Part shown: piece after piece, positions 46,230 through 56,562 of the stretch
Layout: each line of letters starts with the position of its first letter
Numbering within the stretch: position 1 is the first letter of the stretch
Assembly (NCBI RefSeq): GCF_048544455.1
Contig: NC_133528.1
Span: 51,574,293 to 51,638,292, forward strand
Length of the DNA: 64,000 bases
Direction: 5' to 3'
Origin: Silene latifolia
Lineage: Eukaryota > Streptophyta > Magnoliopsida > Caryophyllales > Caryophyllaceae
Position numbers and translations under genes: made by a program
Notes under the pieces: generated by a model
The model's input: only the letters and a program-made list of their open reading frames with translations
Told to the model about the DNA's origin: nothing
Databases searched by the model: none

Positions 46230-47556
46230 CTCACAAAGACAAAAGGGGCAATTACCGCCACAAAGTAACCCCCCTAGACATGAAACGGTTAGTGCCATTC
46301 ACTTGAGAAGTGGTACAAGATATGAAGCACCGAAGAAGCAAGTTGAGGATGAAGTTGTGAGAGCTAGTGAGAATGAAGTTGTGGTGCAAGGTCCCAAAGA
46401 AGGGGAATCATCAAAAGAAGAAAGCTCAAAGAAAAATGAAGACAAAGCCAAAGAAAAGGAGCCCATTGTGATTAGACTTCCTTTTCCAAGTCGTCAAGCC
46501 AAGCCTAAATTTGATGATCAACTTGGGAAGTTCATGGAAATTGTGAAGAACTTAGAAGTCTCAATTCCTTTCACGGAATTAATCAATCACGTTCCGGCCT
46601 ATGCAAAGTACATGAAAGATATCCTCACAAAGAAGAAGTCAATCCGGAAACTTGAGACTATCGCCTTCACTAAGGTGAGTAGTGCAATACTTCAAGGGAG
46701 TTCACCTCCAAAATTAAAGGATCCGGGAAGCTTCTCAATACCGTGTACCATTGGCGACACAACGATCAACAAAGCCTTATGTGATCTAGGGGCTAGTGTG
46801 AGTGTCATGCCGTACTCGGTAAGTAAAAGGTTGGGAATGGGAGAGCTTAAATGCACCAATATCACTCTTCAAATGGCCGATAGATCGACGAAGACACCGC
46901 TAGGGATATGGGAAGATGTCCCCGTGCGAATTGGGAAGTTTTTCATCCCGGTGGACTTTGTCATAGTTGATATGGAGGAAGATTCCAACATTCCAATCAT
47001 CTTAGGAAGACCTTTCCTACACACCGCGGGTGCGGTGATTGATGTGAAACATGGAGAGCTCACTCTAGAAGTGGGAGATGAAAGTATAACTTTTAATCTT
47101 GACAAGACCATGAGAGCTCCTCGTTTGCATGAGCCATGTTTTATGATTGATCATTATAGCCGAAAAGATGAGAAGAAGAAATCGGAACTCCAATGGAGGA
47201 AGAAAGTTGAAGATGCTCCATTCAAAGAGCAAGTGAATTTTGACAAGGAGAGCTTGCAAAGCTCATCAAAATCAACCAAGGAAGAAGATGATGGCCTCAT
47301 TGGCCAAGAGAAGAAATTGGGAGAGTTGTCTCCATCCAAGCAAGAGATTTTCAATGATCAACTCAATGAAGTTTGTGGTCTTTGGGACGACGAATTTGAA
47401 GGGATCTTTAATCCCTACATTGGGCATGCCATCGATCATGATCAACAACAAGAACCACGGTCTATTGAGGACCTCTACCATAACAATGAACAAGCTTTTG
47501 ATTACTTCTTCAAGGTGTTGAGCAACATCAACAACACCTTGAACATGCCTCCTTGA
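46229..47556 (+). CDS. ATH-E aspartic protease (ATG at 46303)
   Basis: The frame is open from 46229; the first ATG is at 46303 (MRSGTRYEAPKK, matching the LRSGTRY block). It has a charged linker, then IRLPFPSRQAKPKFDDQLGK and the block EVSIPFTELI-like before DPGSFSIPCTIG. The active site is LCDLGASVSVMPYSV, then LQMADRSTKTPLG and PIILGRPFLHTAG, the second conserved part of retropepsins. The C-terminal 150 residues are acidic and end LNNTLNMPP-like. No pol domain follows. The protease would process Gag particles. Unlike the ATH-A copy it is intact. Confidence 0.85.
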
Positions 47557-48609
47557 CATCTCATCAAGAATGAGAGTTTGGTGGAGTCCTCCCTAAACCA
47601 CCACTTGTAAATATTTCTAACTCCCTAACTTACTTTTCAATTTTTGTATTGCATTTTTTATTTTTTTGTCATTTTTGGATTTATTTTTACTTTGATCAAA
47701 ATAATTGTCATGAAAAGAGAGAAGTGAGGGAGGGACTAATGATTTTAATTGATGTGTAGTGCTTTACCTTAGTGTGGGGATGGCAATTGCCTAGGCCATT
47801 CATGCCTTAGTAGTGCCCCCGCAATGAAGAACACAAGATTTGAAAGAAAGAAAGAATGATAAGGGAATGCGTTGGTGCACGGATGGAACTGAATCCGTGT
47901 ACACAAGGACCAATCCGAGCGGATTCCTGAGAATCCGCCCGTCTGCAGAGGATCCGAGCGCCCCGATGAGAAGACGCCGTCTTGGGCTGAGCTGAAAACT
48001 GCAAATTCTTGACTGTCAAAGAATCCGAGCGGATTCCTGGAAAGACGCCCGTCTCACAGAATCCGTCCGTCTTGTGAACAATCCGTCCGTCTTGAAGCTG
48101 AAGAAAAACAAAGAAAAATCTCTGGACAAGAATCCGTCCGTCCTGCACGAAATCCGCCCGTCTCATCTCAGAAGAATCCGAGCGGATTTCCCAGAATCCG
48201 CCCGTCTCTAGGCGGGATTTTTGAAAATTTGAAGCTGAAGAATCCGAGCGGATTGCGCCTAATCCGCACGGATTGCCCCTGCGTCCTAATATTGTCGAGT
48301 TCTTTAAATACCCACCCCACCTTCATTCATTCATTCATTCACTCTTAAACACTACCCATAACATCAAAACCCTCATCCTCTCCATCTCAAAAACAAAAAC
48401 CCTCAACAAAACTCACCAAAATCAAATCAAACCATCTTTCAAATAACAAATCAATCACTCCATCTTCATTAACAATCAAAACCAAGAACAAAATCTTCAC
48501 CTTTGAATTGATTTTTGTTCTCATAAAGGCAAAGCCTTTCACATTCAAAATCGATTTGGGCATTCTACAAATTGAAGATTTTTGATCTTTCTCTTGGTTA
48601 GCTCATCAA
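47557..48609 (+). promoter_or_regulatory. ATH-E spacer with word array and possible internal promoter
   Basis: Contains a polypurine-like tract AGTGTGGGGATGG (47771-47783). It then holds about 14 words of the AATCCG-NN-CGGATT or CGTC type between about 47890 and 48275, many 18-21 bp apart. TTTAAATA at 48303-48310 follows. Next come a CATT-repeat tract (about 48325-48340) and a 270-bp pyrimidine- and A-rich leader before the ATG at 48610. The order words, TATA-like site and leader copies the LTR promoter order. Confidence 0.5.
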
Positions 48610-50238
48610 ATGGCAAGAACAAAGGGAGCAAAAAAAGCAAAAGCAAAGGCAACAAAGGCACCAAAGGCTACAACTCTCTCTCAAAGGCAAAAAGCTCTAC
48701 AAATGAAGAAAGCTTTGGCAATGGTGGTATCAACACCAAGCTTGGAAGTGCAACAACCTCAACAAATTCCTATGGAAGCATCACCCTCTACTCCGGTAAT
48801 TAATCAACTCTTGCATTATCCGGAGGTAACATTCATTTCCGATTCCCATAGAAATACATTTGTCAAGTTTGCTATGAAACAAATTCAATCCACCAAATTC
48901 ATATGCCAAGATGCTTTAGAGAAGTTGGGTGTTCTTGAACAAACAAGAGTCTTTTTCAATGCCATGGGTTTAAAGAAATTGTTTGAAATGAAGGAAGTAA
49001 CATACCCCTCCCTTGTCTTGGAATTCTTAAGTTCTTTAAAAGTGACAAAAGTTGAGAATAGGGAAAATATTGAGTTTCGTCTAGCTAACACTAGTAGACG
49101 CATTACCTTTCCGGAATTGGGTGCAATTTTGGGTCTTAGCGATGAACATAAATTTTATAAGCAATATGGGAAGTATGATCCCGAGCCTCTTTGGGAGGCA
49201 ATCTCCGGGAAGAAATTTGAAGATTTTAAAGCTTGTCGTGCTCTTTTGGTCCATCATCCGGGCATAAGAATATGGCACAAAGTTGTGGGAAATACCATAA
49301 TTGCTAGGAAAGACACCAATCATTTCACGGGACTCGATTTTATTCTCCTTGAATCAACTTTGAATATTGGAAGAATTCACACCAAGCCTTACAATTCTTT
49401 GAGGCTATTGGTTGATAGATGGCTCCATGTAGATAGTGGGAAGAAGGGTCAAACCGTAATTGTTAATGGCGGCCTTGTCACGGTCCTAGCCAAGCACTTT
49501 GATCCTAATTTCAATAAGGATAGCAAGTACAAGGCTAAGGATGGTGGCCATCTTATTGATATGTCCACCTTGATTAACAAGTTTAAGTGGGTTGCTCACA
49601 ATTCCCTTGATACCAAGTATGGGTGGCTTACAAGTGAGGCTCGATCATTCACTTTACCCGCAAAGATTTGCCATCTTAGTGTCCACCGGACCAACTATTT
49701 ACTTCCCCTATCCGAAGAAGCCGAGTACATCATTCAACAACAAAAGGGTGATCATGAAACCCCCTCCTCTTCCATTGTTATACCACCTTACCCCTATGAT
49801 TATGAAGAGTTCAAACCGCAAGGAGTTGAAATTGGGAAAGACTATGTAACTCTTCTTATGCAAGCCATGCACAAGCAAGCTTATGAAGATCGGAAGAATG
49901 CTTATTTGGCTCAATATCCTCCCCTCCTACATCTAGCTAGGCAAGGACTCCTCGATCCATCTTGTCCTTTGCCTAGTTGGGCGGATAAAGAAGCCTTATT
50001 TCCGGGTGCATCAAGGGACATGGTGGAAGACAATGAGGTTGTTGGAAATGATGAAGAGATTGATGATAACATTGAGGAAGAAGCAAGTGGAGATGAAGAA
50101 AGAGATGGTGAAGATGGTGAAGATAATGATGAGGAAGATGATGATAAAGAAAGCAAGGAAGAAAGTGCCAAGGAAAGTGGCAATGTGACCACTTCTCATG
50201 AGGGAAGTGATGGTGATAGTAGCATGATGGAAGACTAG
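48610..50238 (+). CDS. ATH-E 3' ORF, 542-residue protein of unknown function
   Basis: An intact frame starting MARTKGAKKAKAKATK, a strongly basic nuclear-signal-like N-terminus. The core (about residues 100-400) has LVLEFLSSLKV, RRITFPELGAILGL, YDPEPLWEAISGKKF, ARKDTNHFTGLDFILLES and VIVNGGLVTVLAKHFDPNF. This resembles proteins annotated as Athila ORF1 or putative plant transposon protein. The last 80 residues are very acidic (DDNIEEEASGDEERDGED). It lies where env-like genes are found in Athila, but I see no signal peptide or transmembrane helix. Related but broken copies are at 28150-29150 and 32064-34426. Intactness in a very young element suggests it is used. Confidence 0.8.
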   Translation: MARTKGAKKAKAKATKAPKATTLSQRQKALQMKKALAMVVSTPSLEVQQPQQIPMEASPSTPVINQLLHYPEVTFISDSHRNTFVKFAMKQIQSTKFICQDALEKLGVLEQTRVFFNAMGLKKLFEMKEVTYPSLVLEFLSSLKVTKVENRENIEFRLANTSRRITFPELGAILGLSDEHKFYKQYGKYDPEPLWEAISGKKFEDFKACRALLVHHPGIRIWHKVVGNTIIARKDTNHFTGLDFILLESTLNIGRIHTKPYNSLRLLVDRWLHVDSGKKGQTVIVNGGLVTVLAKHFDPNFNKDSKYKAKDGGHLIDMSTLINKFKWVAHNSLDTKYGWLTSEARSFTLPAKICHLSVHRTNYLLPLSEEAEYIIQQQKGDHETPSSSIVIPPYPYDYEEFKPQGVEIGKDYVTLLMQAMHKQAYEDRKNAYLAQYPPLLHLARQGLLDPSCPLPSWADKEALFPGASRDMVEDNEVVGNDEEIDDNIEEEASGDEERDGEDGEDNDEEDDDKESKEESAKESGNVTTSHEGSDGDSSMMED

Positions 50239-52043
50239 CCTTGGAGACTCCTACACTCCCACGGTTTGTCTATATCTCTTTGTATTTTATTTCATTTTGA
50301 TCATTGTTGGTTTAGTCCTAGCAACATCAAAGGACTCGCACCTCGGTTCCTTTGAGGTGTTCTTTATTGTTCCCACTTTTGTAAAATCCAAAATGACAAT
50401 CTAGTTTCATGCATAGCATAGCATGTGCATGAACTCCCCCATGCTTTGACATTAGCAATAGTGTCTTACTTGGTTTGGGGAAGTTAATGCATACGCAACG
50501 GGAGGTAATTTAAATTATCCTCTCCGTCATAACAAAAACCATGCATCATGTAGTATAGCTTAGTGTAGAATTGCATTTAGTATAGAAATCATGCATCATC
50601 TTTGTATAATTTCCATCATTTTGGCCATTGAGGACAATGCCCATATTAGTGTGGGGATGGGAATTCTAACACTTAACTTTTATTCAAAAACCATAAAAAT
50701 TGAAAAATTTCAAAAATCATAAAAATTTGAAAAATTGAAAAACCAAAAACAAGTTCATTTCCTTTGTATATATTGTGTTTGTTTTATCCTTGTTCACTTT
50801 GATTGACTACGCCACATCCGAGACATGAGGATATTGAAGACCGCATGGTATGATCTTTCCAATCTCCTTTTTCCTCTTTATGTTAATGACTATGTGGCTT
50901 TATTTTGATTGATGCGGTAAAAACAATGTGAACTTAGGATTGCATCTAGTTTATATGGCATATTAGTTGGTAGAATCATTTGCATTAGGATGTTTATATG
51001 TTAGTTGCATCATGGCATGTAGTTGCATGTTAGAAAAATTTTGCGAAACCGTCTACTTGGGAAGCTTGACAAGTGTATATAGGCCCTAGTAGATGCTTTT
51101 TATTCTAAGACTTTGCTTGTTAGAATACTTGTAAAACACCCTAGGATGTGTCATGCTAGTATCCTTTGACCCATGGTTTAAGGCCTAGTCAAGAGTACCT
51201 TGTGGTGTGATAACTCCTTGGCTACCGTTTATTCCAAGGTGACCCTTGAAACCATGCATACTTCTACCAATTCATCCATGTTCTACCATATTTTTGTCAT
51301 CAAAGGGAATGGGCACAAAAAAAAAAAAAAAAAAAAAGAAATCAATTTGAGTTCAAAGAAATGAAAAATGAAAGAAAGTTTGCAAAAATTGCATCAAATG
51401 AAAAGAGGAGCAAAAATAGACTCCTAAAACTTCAAATACAAGGCACCCTCGTTACTAATTGGGGTGACTTTGAAAATGTTCAAAAAGAAATGCAAAAAAG
51501 TTGTCAAGTATTGAAATGCCAAAAATCAAAAGAAATGGCAAAGAAAGTGTTCTCAAAAAGTCAAATGCCAAAAAAATTTGGGGGGAAAACAAAAACAAAA
51601 GCGAACTCCCAAAATGAAACTCAAACATCTATTGATCCCTTTATCCACCGTATCCATTTTTGTGCATGGTAGAGAGGGGACGACCCTTCTTCTTGTCTAG
51701 GCAAGAGGGGGAATTCCGCGATCCTCCAGCGTTTCTAACACCATAGGGAGTCTACTCTTGACAAAAGCATTTAACGATTGAGGACAAAGGTACCCTAGCT
51801 TGACACCTTTTGGAGGTGATTTATTGGTATCCTTCTAGGCTTAGTAGTTTGAACAAATTGCATCTATGAAGGATTGTGTACCCTTGAATTGCTTCCCTTG
51901 TAGATAATTTCCGCCACTTAGATGAGGAAAGTGGCTATTCTTTTTGTAGATGCATCCATTATGTGTTTTTGTGTGCTTTAAAGTTTGGATGTGTCGCCAT
52001 TTTGGCAAGACCCACCTTGCCTTGCAAGAAGGCATCCTACCTC
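50239..52043 (+). other. ATH-E 3' non-coding region, left of COP-F
   Basis: A weak hairpin (CATTG, AGGA, CAATG at 50626-50639) and the tract TAGTGTGGGGATGGGAA (about 50647-50663) form an internal polypurine module. They are followed by an AAAATTT-rich stretch (50690-50760). An A-run of about 22 lies at 51317-51338. No protein is supported; the ORF at 51361-51672 is Lys-rich low complexity. Confidence 0.7.
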
Positions 52044-53311
52044 TGTTGGAATATGTGTCCTCCGACAATAATGCGATCACGACTGTTGATCATGATGATC
52101 ACATGTTTAAGTCTCATTAAAATGAATACAATTGGGAAGTAATATTGTTACTGTCAACTGGTCAACATATATCGGTAATGATTGGCTGACTAGAGTTTGA
52201 CATTACTGTCGTGTGACGGTGGTGATCAGTTGACCCCCTAGGTCATACCTAAAGGGCAATACTCTTAATTGATTATTTAATTAATCGTATAATGTTACGA
52301 GTTAATTAAATTACTTGAAAATTGACGGATGATTTTGGAAGTAAAATTTACGTATCATATTGAAATGGGATTAAATAAGGTACGGTCTGAGTAATTGAAT
52401 TGTATCATTACTCGGATGAAATAAATTGTTTAATGTAACAATTAAATTGAATGAATTGTTATAAATACAATCTGTTGTGATTTATAAATGGTAAAATATT
52501 TTGGCACAAGTAATTATGAAATTACTAAGTCGATTTTGTATATGACGTATTTTTATTAATACGTTGATTTTTAATATGATAAAAATACATAAACAAATAT
52601 ATGTGACATGTGACATGTAACATATAGACAATTGACAAAAATAATATGGACACCATATTATGCAAAGGGCCGAAAATTAGAAGGTGTTTTAGCTAATTAT
52701 AAGTTGTGTGTAATTAGTGGAAAACACAATGATTATATAGCAACCTAGCCATGCAAGCCTATTGTTCCTTGTGAAGAACAATTTCTCCATGCATTGGCTC
52801 ACCCTAAAGCCCCTCTTACACGGTTTTTGGGAAGAGAAAATGATCATTGTTTTCTCTTATAATTTTACCTAATAATACTCTAAAAGGTTTGAGATTATTC
52901 ATTCATTCAACTCATCCAAAATATAAGTTCTAGAGAAATAAAATCCTCTCTTTATCTCTCATCAAAACCGAAAATACTTAAGTGTTTATAAATATTTTCG
53001 GTTCAATTTTCTACTATAATTAATATTATACTAGTTTTGTAATATTAATTAAATTAAGAGGAGCCTTGGGTATATTACATAGGGAGAGATCTTACACTTA
53101 GATCTTTGTTCTTCCATTGGAAAAGCTCAAGAACAAGAAGAGAAAGGTGATCTCTCTTGTGCCCTAATAGCCGAAATCTACTATGTAAGGACATGATTTC
53201 TCCTCTATTTTATTATATTGTTTGCATGCATAAGACCCGTTTTAATTTATGACAAATAAATTTAGACATATATGAGTATGTTAAAGTGTATATGAATCTA
53301 CATTTCCTTCA
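52044..53311 (+). repeat. COP-F 5' LTR, 1,268 bp
   Basis: Starts TGTTGGAATATGTGTCC and ends TTTCCTTCA. A TATA box TATAAATA is at 52460-52467. It matches the 3' LTR closely except for a cluster of differences at about 52150-52245. Confidence 0.93.
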
Positions 53312-53312
53312 A

Positions 53313-53330
53313 TCGGTATCAGAGCCACGG
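53313..53330 (+). other. COP-F primer-binding site
   Basis: CGGTATCAGAGCC follows the 5' LTR. TATCAGAGC is the hallmark of copia sites that pair with initiator tRNA-Met. Confidence 0.8.
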
Positions 53331-55537
53331 TTGTTTGCATGCAAATTGGTTAAAAGTTTTTCCGAGTTATATAAATAACAAAATAAAACTTGTAAAATTT
53401 GTGTTATTATGATATATCACGAAATTATTACATGCATGTTAATATTTCTGGTCCTAAAATGTTTTAGGATATTTTGGTTAATTTTTCGGATTTTTATTGT
53501 TCATAATTTACTATAATGGCATTTAAATGTGATTTTATGAATAAAAATGTCATTTTTGGTCGAAAATTAGCTATACTTCGAATTTTCACTTGGTTTTTGG
53601 ATATGTTGTTACATATATTATTTTGAGATAACCTGTAATTTTTCATAATTTTTGCACTTGTTATGCTCGAAAAATGAATTTTTCATTATTAAATATGGAT
53701 TTAAGAGAAAAATAGGTTAATATGAGTTAAATTTCGAATCTGGTCATAGAAAATTAATATGTTGTCACATGCAATTTTACAAGATGTGTGTAAAATAATT
53801 GGCTATAAAGAAGTCTTTTAGCATGATTTATGAATTTTTGAAGAAAAATGGCATAAATAGTGACATTATTAGTGAAAATTAATAAAATATAATCTATGAC
53901 TTAGGAAAAACGTATAATGTTGCATTTTATTATATTTTTCAGATCTAAAATTGAAAAGTTAGTGAAAATAATTTTTCCATGTTTTTATGATTATTTTATT
54001 ATAAATCGATAAACCGCAACATTGTTTTTCCGGAAAAAATTTCGAAACTTTTAACCTAAGATTTTGAACATTATGAGTGTCATGGAATTTTTCCAGAATG
54101 TTCATGAATTTAAATTTTGAATTTTGAATTTATTTGAAATTTTTGGATTTATTTGAAGTTTAATAGCTTATTTTTGTAATTTTGGTCCATTTATGAACAA
54201 TTTTGTAAATAAAAGTTAATTATGGTCAAAATTATTAGTGAAGACTATATTTTGAGTCCTAAGAGGTTAGGGTAATTAACTTATGCATAAATATGAGTTT
54301 ATGTATTTTTGTGATTATAAAATGTTGAAATCACGCAAATCCGTAAAAACCGAGTAATATACGATATTGGCTAATTAAAAGGCGATTTAGCATAAAAATT
54401 GAGCATGTTCATACATATTATAATGCTGCATTTTCTTTATGATTGTCATAATTTTAATTTATGTAATTTTACTTAGTATGGCCTTAGATTTTAATTGGTA
54501 TTTCCGAAATGTATGGGAATATCGATTCGGTTGTAATTTTTATTGTGATCTCGTATCACCGTTTTGTAATTGAATAGATTTATTTTATTTTAGTTACAAA
54601 TGTATAATAGGAAATTATGTAATTTATTATGTAATTTTATTCATTCCGGAGTTCCTAAAGACGGATTTCTTCAAGAATGGCGATACATAAAGACGGTGTT
54701 ACATCGAGATGCGTGCCACAACCGAAGTTCAAGGGACCAATGGAGTTGGTTTCCGAATATGTAATAGATTAATAGTTTTTCTATTTTAGGAAAGGCCATA
54801 CTAGGATTTATTTATCTTTATGCTTGCATTTTATTTTATGTCACATGCATCGCTAAATCGCCATAACTAAACATGCATTGTCTTATTTTATCGAGTTAAT
54901 CGACCGTGTCAAATATAATTATCGTAGTTCACCGCTTTAGTTCACTTAAAACGTGATAGATAATAATTTGACATGACCTCTCGCTAAAACAATCAATTGA
55001 GACATAGCCTTACCAAATAGTAGAAACCATGAAAACCTATTTCGCGAGGGAGTGCACTCGGCCACACCGGGGTACAAACCTTGTTACGTAGGGGAAGTGG
55101 GTGATGAATGTTTATCCACCGAGTTCATGTTAATGAGGGGTATTTCGGCACACCGTGCCCTAAATTGATATGGGTTTGGATTATGGACACATTTATTCGA
55201 AATTTGGGTTGTACTCAACGAAAGTATTCACGACGATTTCCGGATGTGTTTCGGGCTAGAGATGAATATTAATGTAAACATCATCGACCAAGAATTCTAA
55301 AAGTAGAATCGATTAAAAAGTTAATCCACCGAGTTATGTTAATAAAGGGTAATTCGGCACACCGTGCCCTAAGTTAATATGAATTTGGGTCTTGGAATCA
55401 TTTTTTCTAGTTGGGTAGAGGTCACTAGAAAAATGCATAAAACTTGTTTAAATCATACATTTTTACAAGTATTATTAAAACGACAATTGTTTTACTCCTT
55501 ATATTTTGTTTTGTAGACCACTTCTTTTTCATAACAA
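53331..55537 (+). other. COP-F leader, 2.2 kb, no gene
   Basis: Very AT-rich and without a coding frame. Two related blocks of about 70 bp at 55115-55190 and 55320-55390 share CACCGAGTT, TTCGGCACACCGTGCCCTAA and a following ATATG(G/A). The core GGCAC-ACC-GTGCC is a short perfect hairpin. Confidence 0.75.
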
Positions 55538-56562
55538 ATGGCAACACCAACTCCTAATACTACACCACTCGCTACTTCATCTTGGCTCCGATCCTTTATG
55601 GATCGATGTAAACTTGAAAAGAATGGGTCAAATTTCTCCGAGTGGGATGCCCAACTCAAATTAGCCGCCGAAGGTGACGACAAGCTTCGTTACCTTACCG
55701 AGGCCTCTCCACCCGAACCCTCCACTAGGTCCACCGCGGCCACGAGGGAAGCCTATGAGACTTACCAAAAGGAGTCCGCCGCAATGAAAAATGTCTTAAT
55801 ATTTGCGATGGAGGCGGACCTCCAAAGGAGAGCCTTCAAAATGGGCAATGCTAATGAGATTTACTCCAAACTTGTGACCATGTTTTCACAAACTCCGCGG
55901 ATCGTCCAATATGAGGCGGCCGCGGCATTCTTTGATCTCGACTTCAAAGAGGGCCAAAAGGTTAGCCCTCATGTGCTCAAACTCATGGAGCTTGTCGAGA
56001 CCTTGAAGATTCAAAAAGTTGAAATCCCCAAAGAACTCATCGTAGATAGGATTCTACACTCCTTGTCCAAAGTCAAGGCATATGTGCAATTCCGGGTGAA
56101 TTTCAACATGCAAGACAAGGACGTGTCTCTTGAGGAGTTGCACAAGTTACTTGTGCAAGCCGAGAGGGACATGGGGTTAAATGTGAACCCTCCCAAGGAT
56201 GTGCTCAATATAAGCACAAAGAGTAAGGGGAAGTTCAAGAAGAATGGGAGAAAGGGCAAGAAGCAAGCTCCCACATTCACCAAAGCTAAGTCTTGTGAAG
56301 CTAGCACCTCCAAAGTCAAGAAGGGTCCTCTTGATAAGTGCCATTATTGTAATGGCATGGGGCATTGGAAAAGAAATTGTTCCAAATACCTTGGTGATAT
56401 CAAAGCTGGAAGAATTACTCCAGTAGGTAAATGACTATCCTTCTTTTATGTTTCAAATTCAACTATGGTAATATGATGCAAAGTTGTGATAATGTATCTC
56501 CCTTTTTATTGTAAATAGGGCCTCCATCAAGCAAAGACAAGGGAAAAGAAAAACAAGCATGA
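55538..56562 (+). CDS. COP-F Gag (with a possible small terminal intron)
   Basis: The unspliced frame is 298 codons, 55538-56434. It starts MATPTPNTTPLATSSWLRS, has the copia Gag fold region (NFSEWDAQLKLAAEGDDKL to LEELHKLLVQAERDM), a Lys-rich stretch, and a CCHC knuckle CHYCNGMGHWKRNC ending GRITPVGK. A GT at 56427 and an AG at 56517-56518 would remove 92 bases. That would extend the protein by GPPSSKDKGKEKQA to a stop at 56560-56562. Splicing is inferred. Gag would form the particle; enzymes must come from another copia element. Confidence 0.85.

Noticed and set aside
48610..50238. Calling the ATH-E 3' ORF a viral envelope protein
   Set aside because: No signal peptide, transmembrane helix or cleavage site is visible; the ends are basic and acidic instead.
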